From Cylindrospermum sp. FACHB-282 (lineage in GTDB: Bacteria > Cyanobacteriota > Cyanobacteriia > Cyanobacteriales > Nostocaceae): a stretch of DNA of 64,000 nucleotides. Position 1 is the stretch's first letter, and each line of letters opens with the position of its first letter. This document shows, in pieces, positions 1 to 8,269 of this stretch. The notes beneath the pieces were generated by a model. It saw only the letters and a program-made list of their open reading frames with translations. It did no database searches and was not told the DNA's origin. The stretch is taken from the NCBI RefSeq assembly GCF_014697195.1, contig NZ_JACJRJ010000030.1, positions 1-64,000 on the forward strand. The letters run 5' to 3'. Made by a program: the position numbers and the translations under genes.

Positions 1-60
1 CTCAAGTACTGCTTTTAACTCTTCATTTGGATTAATTAAATTTTGCTGGCATCCATACAT
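1..60 (-). CDS. tnpB: TnpB-type transposase, N-terminal fragment (cut by window edge)
   Basis: Twenty codons are visible, starting with MYGCQQNLINPNEELK, which I recognise as the opening of a cyanobacterial IS200/IS605-type TnpB (RNA-guided nuclease/transposase accessory protein). A strong ribosome binding site, AAGGAGGC on the minus strand, sits 7 nt before the ATG. The rest lies outside the window, so intactness, the RuvC-like residues and the zinc ribbon cannot be judged. It is divergent from a small RHH gene 55 bp away, an arrangement that suggests both belong to one element. The family call rests on a short stretch. Confidence 0.55.
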   Translation of the reverse strand, partial: MYGCQQNLINPNEELKAVLE

Positions 61-115
61 TTGTTTTGCCTCCTTACCTGTATGCTAACATAAGTGTGTC
101 GTCATTGTGTCATAT

Positions 116-268
116 ATGACAAAAAAAGAATTACACATTAGAATTACCGAACGCAGAATGAATAAACTGCGGTTGTATGCTGCAAAAAAAGATAAAACTA
201 TTACCCAAGTTGTAGAGGAATTGCTTGATACTCTACCTGAAATTGCAGATATATTACAGGTAGGCTAA
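116..268 (+). CDS. Small ribbon-helix-helix (CopG-like) protein, 50 aa
   Basis: An ATG at 116 opens 50 codons ending in TAA at 266-268. The product begins MTKKELHIRITERRMNKL and continues with a basic helix and a helix-turn-helix-like ITQVVEELLD segment. This is the size and pattern of RHH/CopG DNA-binding proteins: one beta strand, then two helices, acting as dimers. It lies head-to-head with the tnpB start, so the 55-bp space must hold both promoters. I infer that it represses the element or serves as its accessory regulator. No toxin gene follows. Its stop codon lies inside an inverted repeat. Confidence 0.6.
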   Translation: MTKKELHIRITERRMNKLRLYAAKKDKTITQVVEELLDTLPEIADILQVG

Positions 269-339
269 AGCCTACCGAGTCGTTTTTCATCCCCGGTCTG
301 AAGTACGGAGTATGGCGCTGTGCGCCTGTTCCTCCGGGG
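260..339. repeat. Two adjacent hairpins at the edge of the IS200/IS605-like element
   Basis: A perfect inverted repeat GTAGGC-TAAA-GCCTAC covers 260-275 and overlaps the stop of the RHH gene. A second, larger hairpin follows: CCCCGG at 291-296 pairs with CCGGGG at 334-339 and encloses GGCGC-tgt-GCGCC (314-326). Subterminal hairpins of this kind mark ends of IS200/IS605 elements and TnpB-associated RNAs. They could equally terminate the RHH transcript. No element boundary can be fixed from this sequence alone. Confidence 0.45.
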
Positions 340-486
340 CTTTCAAACTTCCGTCTGTTTCTTGTAAAAGTAGCCAAATCGCATTTTACCGCCACGCTTC
401 GTCTGTAAATATTGCTCAGACTATGTTTACGAAAAAAATTGACTTTAACCTAAAAATTGGGATTTAGCAGACCATATCTTACCCCA

Positions 487-888
487 TTAACTCGTGTAGC
501 GCCGACGAACTGGGGACACTTCGTTTTGTTTCTCAATTTCAGACATGGCTTTTTTTGTCAGTTTTACTCCTGTACAGTAAGTTTGAGTAACTAACTTAAC
601 AACTGGATTTTTACCATTCCATGTCATATTTTTAGCAAAACTTAAAGCTGTTTCAAGTTCATCTAAAATACTACCATTCCAATAGTTTTCTAATACGGCC
701 CAAGTTCTTTCTATTGGATTATATTTACTGTGATATGGTGGATAGTAAGCTAAACGTATATTTAGTTGGTATTCATGAGCAAATTCGACTATACGTTTCA
801 TGAACTGGGTGCGTCGAGAATGATTCTCTGGCCCATTATCTTGATTGAGAACAAGAGTTTTAATTTCAGGGAATCGCCAACATTGAAT
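487..888 (-). pseudogene. ISAzo13-type transposase remnant (C-terminal part)
   Basis: The frame is open from 888 to a stop at 487. It reads DNGPEN (a DDE-type acidic motif) followed by YPPYHSKYNPIERTW and a C-terminal tail ending in RRRYTS. This matches the end of ISAzo13-family (Rhodopirellula-type) DDE transposases, where the last conserved Glu lies in PIER. Directly upstream in frame are TAA and TAG (889-894), and nothing recognisable of the N-terminal two thirds follows, so only about a third of the gene survives. It is inactive debris next to the IS200/IS605-like fragment. Confidence 0.75.
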
Positions 889-1146
889 TTACTACAAAAG
901 GGGAATTTTAAAGATGTTCGCTTCCAGCAAAACTAATCCTAAATAAGATGTGTTTACCCAGCGTGCTGTAGGCATCACATCTCTTTTTTGTCTGCCTCTG
1001 GAGCGGGTTGTTAAAAAATTTCCGTTATGCTTACGGCTTCCGTAAGAGATACACAAATTAAATAAGATTGCTATAGAGTAAATCAATGATTAAAATAATA
1101 CTTTTTTTATCATCATTGCTCTAATTTAAAGTTCGGGGAATTTTAA

Positions 1147-2415
1147 TTACTCCTCATCGTCTTCCCATTCATCATCTTCACTCCCATACTGCTGGGGTGC
1201 TTCTCCATGAATTTCTAAAATCTTGGCTTTTTTGTTTTTGCTATCAGGTGAATTAATTGCTTCTAATTGCACATCAAATCGCCAGTTGTCACCAAAATCA
1301 TAAAGATAAGTCATTATTCCACCTGGTTCTAGAGGCAAATCACCAATCTTGACTTGATCCGCAAATGGGGGATCTTCCATATAGGGATGACCAATTGTAA
1401 TGGTGCGACCAAAATAGTCTTTACAACTAAACTGATAAAGGTGATCATAGTCAAAGTCAAAAGCATCAAGAATCATTTCAGCTAACCAGCTTAATGGCTT
1501 TTTGGCTGGTATGGAAATACGCCGCCAAGCTTTAGCTATAGATACTTTAAAAATATAAATCCCATCGATAAACTCTTGACGGGGAATAATTAAATTATGC
1601 TGCCATTCAGGAAAAAATAATTGGAATTGTGACTGCCATTGCCCAAACATTACATTTATATCATCTTCTAATCCTTCTTGGAGCGCTATCTGTAATATTA
1701 ATGGCAATATAGCATCGCCCAAGGGTAAGCGTTGTAAACTGGTAATACGCCATCCTTTACCAGCTTGGGGTTTTCCCTGTTTAATAGAGAGGAAGCCAAA
1801 TAATTCTAATAAAGCAACGTTATGTAGTCCAGAGAAAGAACCAATCTCATGCTGATCTTCATATTTAGCAAATTTTGCACCTTTATCTGGGATACGTTTC
1901 CAACACTGAATACACTTAAATAAATTGCCGAAGGAGTCACTGCGTTCACCCAAAATTTCGTTATTTCCCCAAATTAACCAGGCCTCTAAGAGGTTGAAAT
2001 ATCGTTCTGTTGGGTTGAGGTTTGACCAAGATGCCAAAACATCTGTATCTAAGACTAGGCTTGGCTTCTTACCTTGGTGTTTAACTTGGGCTATGCCGGA
2101 ACTGCGTAATAAGAGATAAAGTCCGTTAATGTAGGGGTATGATTTCTGTACGGGGCGTTTGAGTAGAATTTCAATGGGGTGACTCAATCGAGAATTGAGT
2201 TCTGATAGTACTTTCATCGGCAGCAGGTTATTGACACTACTAACTTCTACCCCTTTTGGCTGCAAGAAATCTATCAGGGTTTGAAAGTCTTGCAGAATTG
2301 TACCGGGTTGATTTTCATTGATGCTGAGTTCTTGCAACAGTTGTTGTTGTAACTCTGTAAGGGCTGGTAGTTCGGGTTTGAGGATGTTTTCTAACCGTGC
2401 AAATAAGTCTTCCAT
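1147..2415 (-). CDS. pRiA4b ORF-3-like protein
   Basis: A 422-residue protein. Its C-terminal half (about residues 265-415) carries the plasmid pRiA4b ORF-3-like domain, with IYIFKVSIAKAWRRI, a DAFDFDYDHLYQF stretch and a YLYDFGDNWRFDV motif, ending in a very acidic tail (SEDDEWEDDEE). This family is common in plasmids and mobile elements and has no settled biochemical role. The N-terminal 260 residues look helical and I do not recognise them. The ATG at 2415 follows three TTCAAAA heptamers. The gene stands alone between the transposon debris and a divergent nucleotidyltransferase-like gene. Confidence 0.75.
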   Translation of the reverse strand: MEDLFARLENILKPELPALTELQQQLLQELSINENQPGTILQDFQTLIDFLQPKGVEVSSVNNLLPMKVLSELNSRLSHPIEILLKRPVQKSYPYINGLYLLLRSSGIAQVKHQGKKPSLVLDTDVLASWSNLNPTERYFNLLEAWLIWGNNEILGERSDSFGNLFKCIQCWKRIPDKGAKFAKYEDQHEIGSFSGLHNVALLELFGFLSIKQGKPQAGKGWRITSLQRLPLGDAILPLILQIALQEGLEDDINVMFGQWQSQFQLFFPEWQHNLIIPRQEFIDGIYIFKVSIAKAWRRISIPAKKPLSWLAEMILDAFDFDYDHLYQFSCKDYFGRTITIGHPYMEDPPFADQVKIGDLPLEPGGIMTYLYDFGDNWRFDVQLEAINSPDSKNKKAKILEIHGEAPQQYGSEDDEWEDDEE

Positions 2416-2417
2416 AA

Positions 2418-2438
2418 TTCAAAATTCAAAATTCAAAA
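2418..2438. repeat. Heptamer short tandem repeat, TTCAAAA x3
   Basis: Three perfect copies of TTCAAAA (2418-2424, 2425-2431, 2432-2438) lie just upstream of the start codon at 2415. Short tandem heptamer repeats (STRR) are typical of heterocystous cyanobacteria. Their place in the leader means copy-number change would alter the 5' end of the mRNA. Confidence 0.7.
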
Positions 2439-2596
2439 TTTTATCTTATGTGTAACCCTATGCTATTTATACTATGACTTCAAAACTGCTTCATATTAAA
2501 TATAGACCCGCCCGTTGCCAGAGGTGATTGATTCAACTTGTTGCAAGGTGAGTTGTAATATTTTTATTTTGTGGTAGAAAATTACTTGTATTTAAT

Positions 2597-3142
2597 ATGA
2601 ATAGTAACACGCGTTTACAGATGCTTCTGGCTGATTCACTTATTGGCACTGTATTACCGGAAATTGCCCCACTCAATTTACCCAACTGGTGGTTAGCTGG
2701 GGGTGCGGTGCGAAATACAGTTTGGCATTCCATGTTTGGACAGGAATGTGGGTTATTTATCAACGACTTGGATATTGCATTCTTTGATGATGCTGGGAAT
2801 CGTTCCCAGGAACTAGCAGCAAAGGCAACTCTCACAGCCAAATTTCCTGACTATCTGTTTGATGTGAAAAATCAAGCCAGTTTTGCGCGTTGGCGTGCTG
2901 GTCGCAGAACCTATTCTAGTACAGAGGATGGGATTAAAGATTGGCTGCACACTGCTACGGCTGTAGGTGTGCGGCTGGATACACAAGGTCAATGGGAATT
3001 TTTCGCTCCCTATGGGTTAGATGACTTGTTTGGTGGTGTGATTCGACCTACACCAGCCCATACTTATAACCCAGCTGCTGACAAAAAGGCTTCTGGGTTT
3101 CTGCAAAAGTGTCCTTGTTTGCGGTTGGTATTTGCTGAGTGA
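2597..3142 (+). CDS. Nucleotidyltransferase-like protein (DUF925/NTP_transf_6 type)
   Basis: A 181-residue cytoplasmic protein. Near residue 35 it has WLAGGAVRNTVW, the Gly-Gly/Arg-Asn loop of nucleotidyltransferases. Near residue 55 it has INDLDIAFFD, whose two Asp residues are the expected metal ligands. RWRAGRRTYSST and a YGLDDLFGG-VIRPTP segment fit the DUF925 (PF06042-type) family, annotated as nucleotidyltransferase-like with unknown substrate. Length is normal. It starts at an ATG after an AT-rich leader and is followed by a 234-bp gap with scattered GCGATCGC-type sequence and a terminator-like hairpin. Confidence 0.8.
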   Translation: MNSNTRLQMLLADSLIGTVLPEIAPLNLPNWWLAGGAVRNTVWHSMFGQECGLFINDLDIAFFDDAGNRSQELAAKATLTAKFPDYLFDVKNQASFARWRAGRRTYSSTEDGIKDWLHTATAVGVRLDTQGQWEFFAPYGLDDLFGGVIRPTPAHTYNPAADKKASGFLQKCPCLRLVFAE

Positions 3143-3334
3143 GAAAATTTTATAGTTTTTCACTTAGCACCTTGATAAGTTCTACCAAAGGTCATGGCGA
3201 AATGTACCTTAGCACCTAGCGATCGCTTCTCGCAGGGTGTAGCCCATCGCCAGACGACTTTGTACTGATGCCTACCTAAACCCTGCAAACCAACTGATTG
3301 ATTTTGCATTAAGTAACTAAGTAGTATAAAGACG

Positions 3335-3375
3335 ATGGGCTGATTTCTTCAGATTAGCCCATGTTTTTATTTTTT
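3335..3375 (+). terminator. Rho-independent terminator-like hairpin just before the CpcT-like gene
   Basis: ATGGGCT (3335-3341) pairs with AGCCCAT (3356-3362) and is followed by a T-rich run to 3375. The next gene starts at 3377, so any transcript of that gene begun upstream must pass this hairpin. It may terminate the nucleotidyltransferase mRNA or act as an attenuator for the downstream gene. Confidence 0.55.
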
Positions 3376-3376
3376 C

Positions 3377-4117
3377 ATGAGCTTGAGAATGAATAACCTA
3401 AGAATATCTATTCTAACAATTATCCTCTCTACCTTAACCTTTGCCCAAGGTAGTAGAAACCTTGCTGTTGCGCCCTCACTGGAGACACAGGTACAGGATC
3501 TAGCACAGTGGTTTACTGGTTCCTTTGACAATGAAGGGCAAGTGGCTAGTAACTCTTCTGTACCACTAATCACAATGTCTAACTGTAATGTGCAATTGGA
3601 AAATACCAACTTTGCTGTTGATACACAGAATGTTTATCTAGAACAAAAAAGTACCGCTTTTGAGCGTTTGCGTTTATACTCATTCAGCAAAGGTGATTCG
3701 GTAGTTAAACTTAGCATTTATAACTTTCTCAACGCAGATGTTTTCCGGGGACTCTGCAACCATCCTGAATTGGAACGAATCATCAGCCTGAATAATCTGG
3801 CGGTAACAAGCTGTAACCTAGAACTTATTTGGCAACCAACTGCCTATATTGGAAATAATGCTCCCAATGGCTGCTTAACAAGTACGGGCGGTAAGGTAGT
3901 TTCCCAAGTAACCATCTCAAAAGGGAAAATTGACTCGTTAGACCAGATTTTCAGTCCCCAAGGTAGATTACTGGTAAGCACTCCGATCCAATTTCGCCAA
4001 GTTGATGAACCATCTTTAGCATTAGGACTTCTGGCTGTTGGTATCTGGAGTCTGGCAAAGCAATCTCAGAAAAATGGCACCAGAAAGAACTATGAATTAA
4101 GAATTGGCCCTAAGTAA
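3377..4117 (+). CDS. Exported CpeT/CpcT-family protein with PEP-CTERM-like tail
   Basis: 246 residues. The core (about residues 35-205) follows the CpeT/CpcT bilin lyase family: LAQWFTGSFDN at the start, a VYLEQ strand, RLRLYSF, and CNLELIW-x-AYIG with paired cysteines. Classical CpcT attaches phycocyanobilin to Cys-153 of CpcB in the cytoplasm. This copy differs: residues 1-24 form a signal peptide ending near AQG. The C-terminus has a DEP triad, a hydrophobic SLALGLLAVGIWSLA helix and a basic end, the layout of a PEP-CTERM sorting signal. An exported protein is unlikely to load phycobilisome subunits, so the substrate is open. An alternative start is the ATG at 3389. Confidence 0.7.
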   Translation: MSLRMNNLRISILTIILSTLTFAQGSRNLAVAPSLETQVQDLAQWFTGSFDNEGQVASNSSVPLITMSNCNVQLENTNFAVDTQNVYLEQKSTAFERLRLYSFSKGDSVVKLSIYNFLNADVFRGLCNHPELERIISLNNLAVTSCNLELIWQPTAYIGNNAPNGCLTSTGGKVVSQVTISKGKIDSLDQIFSPQGRLLVSTPIQFRQVDEPSLALGLLAVGIWSLAKQSQKNGTRKNYELRIGPK

Positions 4118-4122
4118 AAAGC

Positions 4123-4151
4123 TTGACAAATTCTTCCCTTTGTAGTACATT
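4123..4151 (+). promoter_or_regulatory. Sigma-70-type promoter of the KTSC gene
   Basis: A perfect -35 TTGACA (4123-4128) is followed after 17 bp by TACATT (4146-4151), a four-of-six match to the -10 box. TATACT at 4152-4157 is a better -10 but 23 bp away. The gene starts at 4207, leaving a leader of about 50 nt that ends in the ribosome binding site GGAGAGG. Confidence 0.5.
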
Positions 4152-4206
4152 TATACTATAAAAGGAATGGCATCAAAATTTAATCCCATAACTGGAGAGG
4201 TTTGAG

Positions 4207-4623
4207 ATGAAGCTATCTAAGGTAGACTTGAGCAGTTTATTAGCGATTGCCCATTCTGACGGACATTTGCAGTTATTGCTCGACAGAGGCGACGAATTGG
4301 AACTGATGGAAATTCCCGCGCCAGTGCAAGCTTACGAAGGATTAGAACATCTAAATGAGATGATTGCTGAATCTGTTGCACTTCCTGCTGTAGAAGAACC
4401 AATTGCCATGCTACCAGTTAGCTCATCAATGGCTTTTGCTGTAGGTTATAATAGCCACGAACAAATCTTGCAAGTTGAGTTTCAAAGTGGTGCAGTCTAT
4501 CAATATTCGGAAGTAGATGCCCAAACGTGGGAAGACTTGCATTCAGCAGATTCAATTGGTAGATTCTTTAATCAAGAAATCAAAGGTATATTTGACTGCG
4601 AGCGGGTAGATAATCCAGATTAG
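4207..4623 (+). CDS. KTSC-domain protein
   Basis: 138 residues with a GGAGAGG ribosome binding site before the ATG. Residues about 78-135 match the KTSC domain: SSMAFAVGYNSHEQILQVEF, then GAVYQYSEV, then a helix with SIGRFFNQEIKG. KTSC domains are small beta-rich modules found alone or next to lysyl-tRNA synthetase and phage genes; their role is unknown. The N-terminal 70 residues are acidic and I do not recognise them. It has its own promoter and faces rel tail to tail with a 208-bp gap. Confidence 0.75.
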   Translation: MKLSKVDLSSLLAIAHSDGHLQLLLDRGDELELMEIPAPVQAYEGLEHLNEMIAESVALPAVEEPIAMLPVSSSMAFAVGYNSHEQILQVEFQSGAVYQYSEVDAQTWEDLHSADSIGRFFNQEIKGIFDCERVDNPD

Positions 4624-4831
4624 CGATTATTGCTCAGGAAGAAAATATACCATTAGACAGATGAATTCAGGTTTAACAGAGTTGTATCTTTATGGAAGGC
4701 AATGACAAAGTCTAGAAAAGTAGATGATGTCATTGTCGCAGGTTTATTAAAATCACCATAATTCATTGGTGCGCTACAGCAAGTTAACGCACCCCAGCCA
4801 CAAAAGCCACAAAAATAGGAAACTGCTCTAA

Positions 4832-7114
4832 TTACTCCTCAAGCTGACCAACGCGGCGGATATTTAGAATGTCGCTCATTTTCTTGATTTGGGTGAACAC
4901 CTGTTCTAATTGCGGGCGATCGCGAATATCAATTCCTAAGTCCATTAACGCTGGTTGACCAATAGCAGTTTTTACCTGAGCATGGCGCACATTGATTCCT
5001 TGGTCACTCAACCGCGATAATATATCTTTTAAAACCCCCACACGGTCAAGGGCTTCAATTTGAATATTTATCGGGTAAGTGTGAGGACGACTGCTATTTT
5101 CGGTGACAGAGTTCCATCTAACTGGTACTAGGCGCTCACATTCCACACTCTCCACATTTTGACAACCTTGGCGGTGGATGGAAATTCCCCGCCCCCGCGT
5201 GACTACACCAATAATCGGTTCTCCAGGAATGGGGGTACAACATCCAGCTATGTGATAAACCAAGCCCTCTACGCCAATAATGGGTGAATCACTAGCACGA
5301 GTTGTAGTATTAGGTGCATCCCGTAAAGCTTTTGTAGAGGTTGACTCTTTAGGAAGAAATTGGAGAACCTCAGCAACTGGTTGTTGTCCCTTCACTACTT
5401 CGCGCCAACGATTTAAGACTAAGTTGAGGGTAATTTCTCCGTAACCTAAACCCGCCAGTAAGTCTTCTACACTGTGATAGTTGCACTTTTCAGCGACAGT
5501 GTGCATCGCGTCTGACTTCAGCAGGCTCTCAAAACCTGTTTTACCAAGTTCTTTTTCTAATAATTCTCGCCCCCTGGCTACATTTTCTTCCCGGCGCGAT
5601 CGCTTGTACCATTGTTTAATGCGATATTTTGCCGCTGAAGTCCGCACAAAGTTCAACCAATCCAAACTAGGATGGCCGTTCTTGAGGGTAATAATCTCGA
5701 CACTATCGCCATTTTGCAACCGCGTTGACAAAGGTACCATCCGCTCATTCACCCGTGCCCCTGCACAGTGGTTGCCGACTTCAGTATGAATGCGATAAGC
5801 AAAATCTATAGTCGTAGAACCGGGGCTTAAAGGAACAACATCCCCCGTAGGGGTGAAGACATAAACATCATCTTCAAATAAATTGTCTTTAACGCTATCT
5901 AAGTATTCCTGAGCATCTTTTAAATCACTTTGCCACTCCAGCAGTTGCCGCAGCCAAGCAAACTTCTCTTCTGACCCCGTCAACTGGCTATTGTTAGAAC
6001 TGCCTGACTCTTTATATTTCCAATGTGCAGCAATCCCATACTCGGCAACATGATGCATTTCCTGAGTTCTAATTTGCACCTCCAAAGGTCGGCCAGTCAG
6101 TCCAATTACCCCAGTATGCAACGATTGGTAACGGTTAGGTTTTGGCAGTCCAATATAGTCTTTAAACCTGCCAGGAATCGGGCGAAAAGCATCGTGAACC
6201 ACGGCCAAAGCACGATAACATTCCTCATTAGTCTGAACAATAATTCGCAGCGCCGCCAAATCGTAAATTTCGTGAAATTCTTTTTGCTGCCGTTGCATTT
6301 TTTGGTAAATGCCATAAAGGTGTTTGGGACGGCCACTAATCTCCAGACAGCGAACTCCCGCTTGCTGCAATCGCTGCCGCAAAATTTCTGTAAGTTTAGC
6401 TAATTTCTCTTCCCTGGCCGCCCGTTTTTCCGAAACATGGGTTTGAATTTCGCGGAAAGCTTCTGGTTCCAAATACTTAAAGGCTAAATCTTCCAATTCC
6501 CATTTAATCTGCCAAATTCCTAAACGATTAGCTAAAGGAGCAAATATATCTCGCGTTTCTTGAGCAATGGGGCGGCGCTTTTCCTCTGGCATGAATTGTA
6601 AGGTTCGCATATTATGCAAACGATCTGCCAACTTCACCACGATTACCCGAATATCTTTGGCCATGGCCAAAAACATCCGCCGGAAGTTTTCTGCTTGGCT
6701 TTCGGTTTTGCTTTTGAAATTGATTTTAGAAAGCTTGGTGACACCTTCTACCAATTGGCGTACTTCTGGGCCAAAGCGTTCTTCTATTTGGTCAATTGTA
6801 ACTTCTGTATCTTCTACTACATCATGGAGAAACCCAGCTGCTATCATAGCAGGACTACCTCCCAAGTCGCGCAGCAAGCCTGCTACAGCTACAGGATGAC
6901 CAATGTATGGTTCTCCCGATTTCCGGTATTGACCCTGATGCAGTTGATAAGCAAATTGAAACGCGCGACAAATCAAAGCGCTATCGCTATGCCTTCGGTC
7001 TTCTTCCACTTCGCTGCTATTTGTTGATGATTCCTTCAAACATTTTTTTAGCCATGCCGGAAGGGAGACATCAACAGAGGAATTGATAAGTAAGCTGCTC
7101 ATACGATGGAACAA
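4832..7114 (-). CDS. relA: Bifunctional (p)ppGpp synthetase/hydrolase Rel
   Basis: A 760-residue RelA/SpoT homologue with the full domain order: HD hydrolase (about residues 45-200, with GHPVAVAGLLRDLGG and FLHDVVEDTEV intact), synthetase (about 240-370, including GRFKDYIGLPKPNRYQSLHT and EVQIRT), TGS (about 415-480, VFTPTGDVVPL), a conserved helical region with AGCCTPIPGE, and a C-terminal ACT domain (about 680-755). The RFKD motif is the one found in bifunctional Rel enzymes; RelA-only enzymes carry an acidic version. It makes and degrades the stringent alarmone in the cytoplasm, linking amino-acid and light/dark state to growth. It is monocistronic here. The first ATG is used, though the ATG four codons later is possible. 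Confidence 0.95.
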   Translation of the reverse strand: MFHRMSSLLINSSVDVSLPAWLKKCLKESSTNSSEVEEDRRHSDSALICRAFQFAYQLHQGQYRKSGEPYIGHPVAVAGLLRDLGGSPAMIAAGFLHDVVEDTEVTIDQIEERFGPEVRQLVEGVTKLSKINFKSKTESQAENFRRMFLAMAKDIRVIVVKLADRLHNMRTLQFMPEEKRRPIAQETRDIFAPLANRLGIWQIKWELEDLAFKYLEPEAFREIQTHVSEKRAAREEKLAKLTEILRQRLQQAGVRCLEISGRPKHLYGIYQKMQRQQKEFHEIYDLAALRIIVQTNEECYRALAVVHDAFRPIPGRFKDYIGLPKPNRYQSLHTGVIGLTGRPLEVQIRTQEMHHVAEYGIAAHWKYKESGSSNNSQLTGSEEKFAWLRQLLEWQSDLKDAQEYLDSVKDNLFEDDVYVFTPTGDVVPLSPGSTTIDFAYRIHTEVGNHCAGARVNERMVPLSTRLQNGDSVEIITLKNGHPSLDWLNFVRTSAAKYRIKQWYKRSRREENVARGRELLEKELGKTGFESLLKSDAMHTVAEKCNYHSVEDLLAGLGYGEITLNLVLNRWREVVKGQQPVAEVLQFLPKESTSTKALRDAPNTTTRASDSPIIGVEGLVYHIAGCCTPIPGEPIIGVVTRGRGISIHRQGCQNVESVECERLVPVRWNSVTENSSRPHTYPINIQIEALDRVGVLKDILSRLSDQGINVRHAQVKTAIGQPALMDLGIDIRDRPQLEQVFTQIKKMSDILNIRRVGQLEE

Positions 7115-7396
7115 GTAATCTTGTGGGTAGGTGAGAGATAGACGAAATTGACAGCATCGCTAAAAGAAGATGCTGTTGCCTAGAGCCTGGTAGAAATAAC
7201 AGTGTGTAGATGATTCCCTAATTGCCTATGGTAATCATCCATCGTGGGTATCAAAGATCATAATGCAAAAAATCCATATAGTAGTAAATCTAGCCTCAAA
7301 TTATGACTTGAGGCTTATAGCTTTCATCTATAAGTGAAGAAGGTTTATTTTAAAAGAAGATTCTCTTGCGATTAACACTATCTCAAATAGGACTGG

Positions 7397-7750
7397 ATGT
7401 CTCAAAATCGTCATAAATATCAGGTATTAGCAACCTTGCTGGAACAATTACAGGCTGATGCCACTACAACTCAATTAGATGCCCCCGAACTACGGCAACG
7501 CCTAGCTGAATTGCAGGAATTTTTTAGGCAGGAAATTGTGTCTTTGACTGATGCAGATTCGCGGGTGCAGTCTTTTCGGACGGAGATTAGCAAGCAACTG
7601 CGCCTGTTGGAAGTAGATGTGATGTTTCTCCAAGGGGCGCGACAGGCATCGACAGCAAAAGCAAGACTTCAGACAATTAGCTCACGCCTGACAACTCTCA
7701 TCCAATACTGTGCTGCTATCCTGCAACAAGAAGAAAACGGGGAAAAATGA
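7397..7750 (+). CDS. patD: PatD-like heterocyst frequency control protein
   Basis: 117 residues, all-helical and without membrane segments. The pattern (RHKYQVLATLLEQLQAD at the start, RVQSFRTEISKQLRLLEVD in the middle, RLQTISSRLTTLIQYCAAIL at the end) resembles PatD of heterocystous cyanobacteria. PatD is a small protein reported to limit heterocyst frequency and to interact with FtsZ. I recall the family by pattern, so the symbol is tentative. It is divergent from rel across a 282-bp gap. A start at 7397 follows an AGGA ribosome binding site. Confidence 0.6.
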   Translation: MSQNRHKYQVLATLLEQLQADATTTQLDAPELRQRLAELQEFFRQEIVSLTDADSRVQSFRTEISKQLRLLEVDVMFLQGARQASTAKARLQTISSRLTTLIQYCAAILQQEENGEK

Positions 7751-7995
7751 CACTCTCCTTTTTGTCTGGTTTTTCCATTATCCCACTTGTGGCCGACGGT
7801 GGAAAGTAATTTTAACAACAAGTTTCAATCCTTGCCATCCTCTGGCAGGAGGAATATGGAAACAGGTTAGGGTGAGCCATTGCTTATTGATACTGATAAG
7901 AATCTCTGGCTTTTTTGAGTATTGGCGTAGGTTCCGATTTTAATGTTATTGATGGGAGCGACGATATAGCATTTTAAATGGGTAAAGAGCTAGCC

Positions 7996-8190
7996 CTAAG
8001 CTGATAATTTTCTAGACAAAGCTATACATATCACTCGATAGAAGCGATCCAAAATCCGAGTCAGATCCTGCTGGGGAATCCCAATGCCCGTATCTTGAAC
8101 CTGAATCACAGCATAATGGTCACTGCGGTCTAAGTTGCGATCGCCTAGGGAATGCTTAGTAGTAAAGTCAACTTCACAGCAATAATACTT
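7996..8190 (-). pseudogene. Orphan fragment of a histidine-kinase ATPase domain
   Basis: On the minus strand the sequence reads AVIQVQDTGIGIPQQDL followed by TRILDRFYRV. These are the G1 and F boxes of a sensor kinase HATPase domain. Similarity stops right after FYRV (8032), where the frame runs into unrelated residues and a TAG at 7996-7998. Upstream it fades by about 8190, next to the MerR operator. The N-box, G2 box and whole dimerisation domain are absent, so this is a relic of roughly 50 codons with ends lost on both sides, showing that the 7751-8269 gap arose by rearrangement. Confidence 0.8.
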
Positions 8191-8197
8191 TCCATGC

Positions 8198-8229
8198 TTG
8201 ACTCTCCAGTTATATGGAGAGTTTAGTAT
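8198..8229 (+). promoter_or_regulatory. MerR-type promoter/operator
   Basis: A -35 TTGACT (8198-8203) and a -10 TAGTAT (8224-8229) are separated by 20 bp, the overlong spacing typical of MerR-controlled promoters. Within it lies a perfect dyad, ACTCTCCA (8201-8208) and TGGAGAGT (8215-8222), with a 6-bp centre. It is 40 bp upstream of the MerR gene start, so the regulator very likely controls itself by DNA untwisting. Confidence 0.85.
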
Positions 8230-8269
8230 AAGATAAACAGCTATATCTCCCTGGGGGGTTAGTTAAGTA

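Noticed and set aside
892-1086. 64-codon minus-strand frame after the ISAzo13 remnant
   Set aside because: No domain, no ribosome binding site and a basic, low-information composition; likely non-coding repeat DNA.
7710-7943. 77-codon frame after the PatD-like gene
   Set aside because: It starts inside that gene in another frame and has no coding signature.
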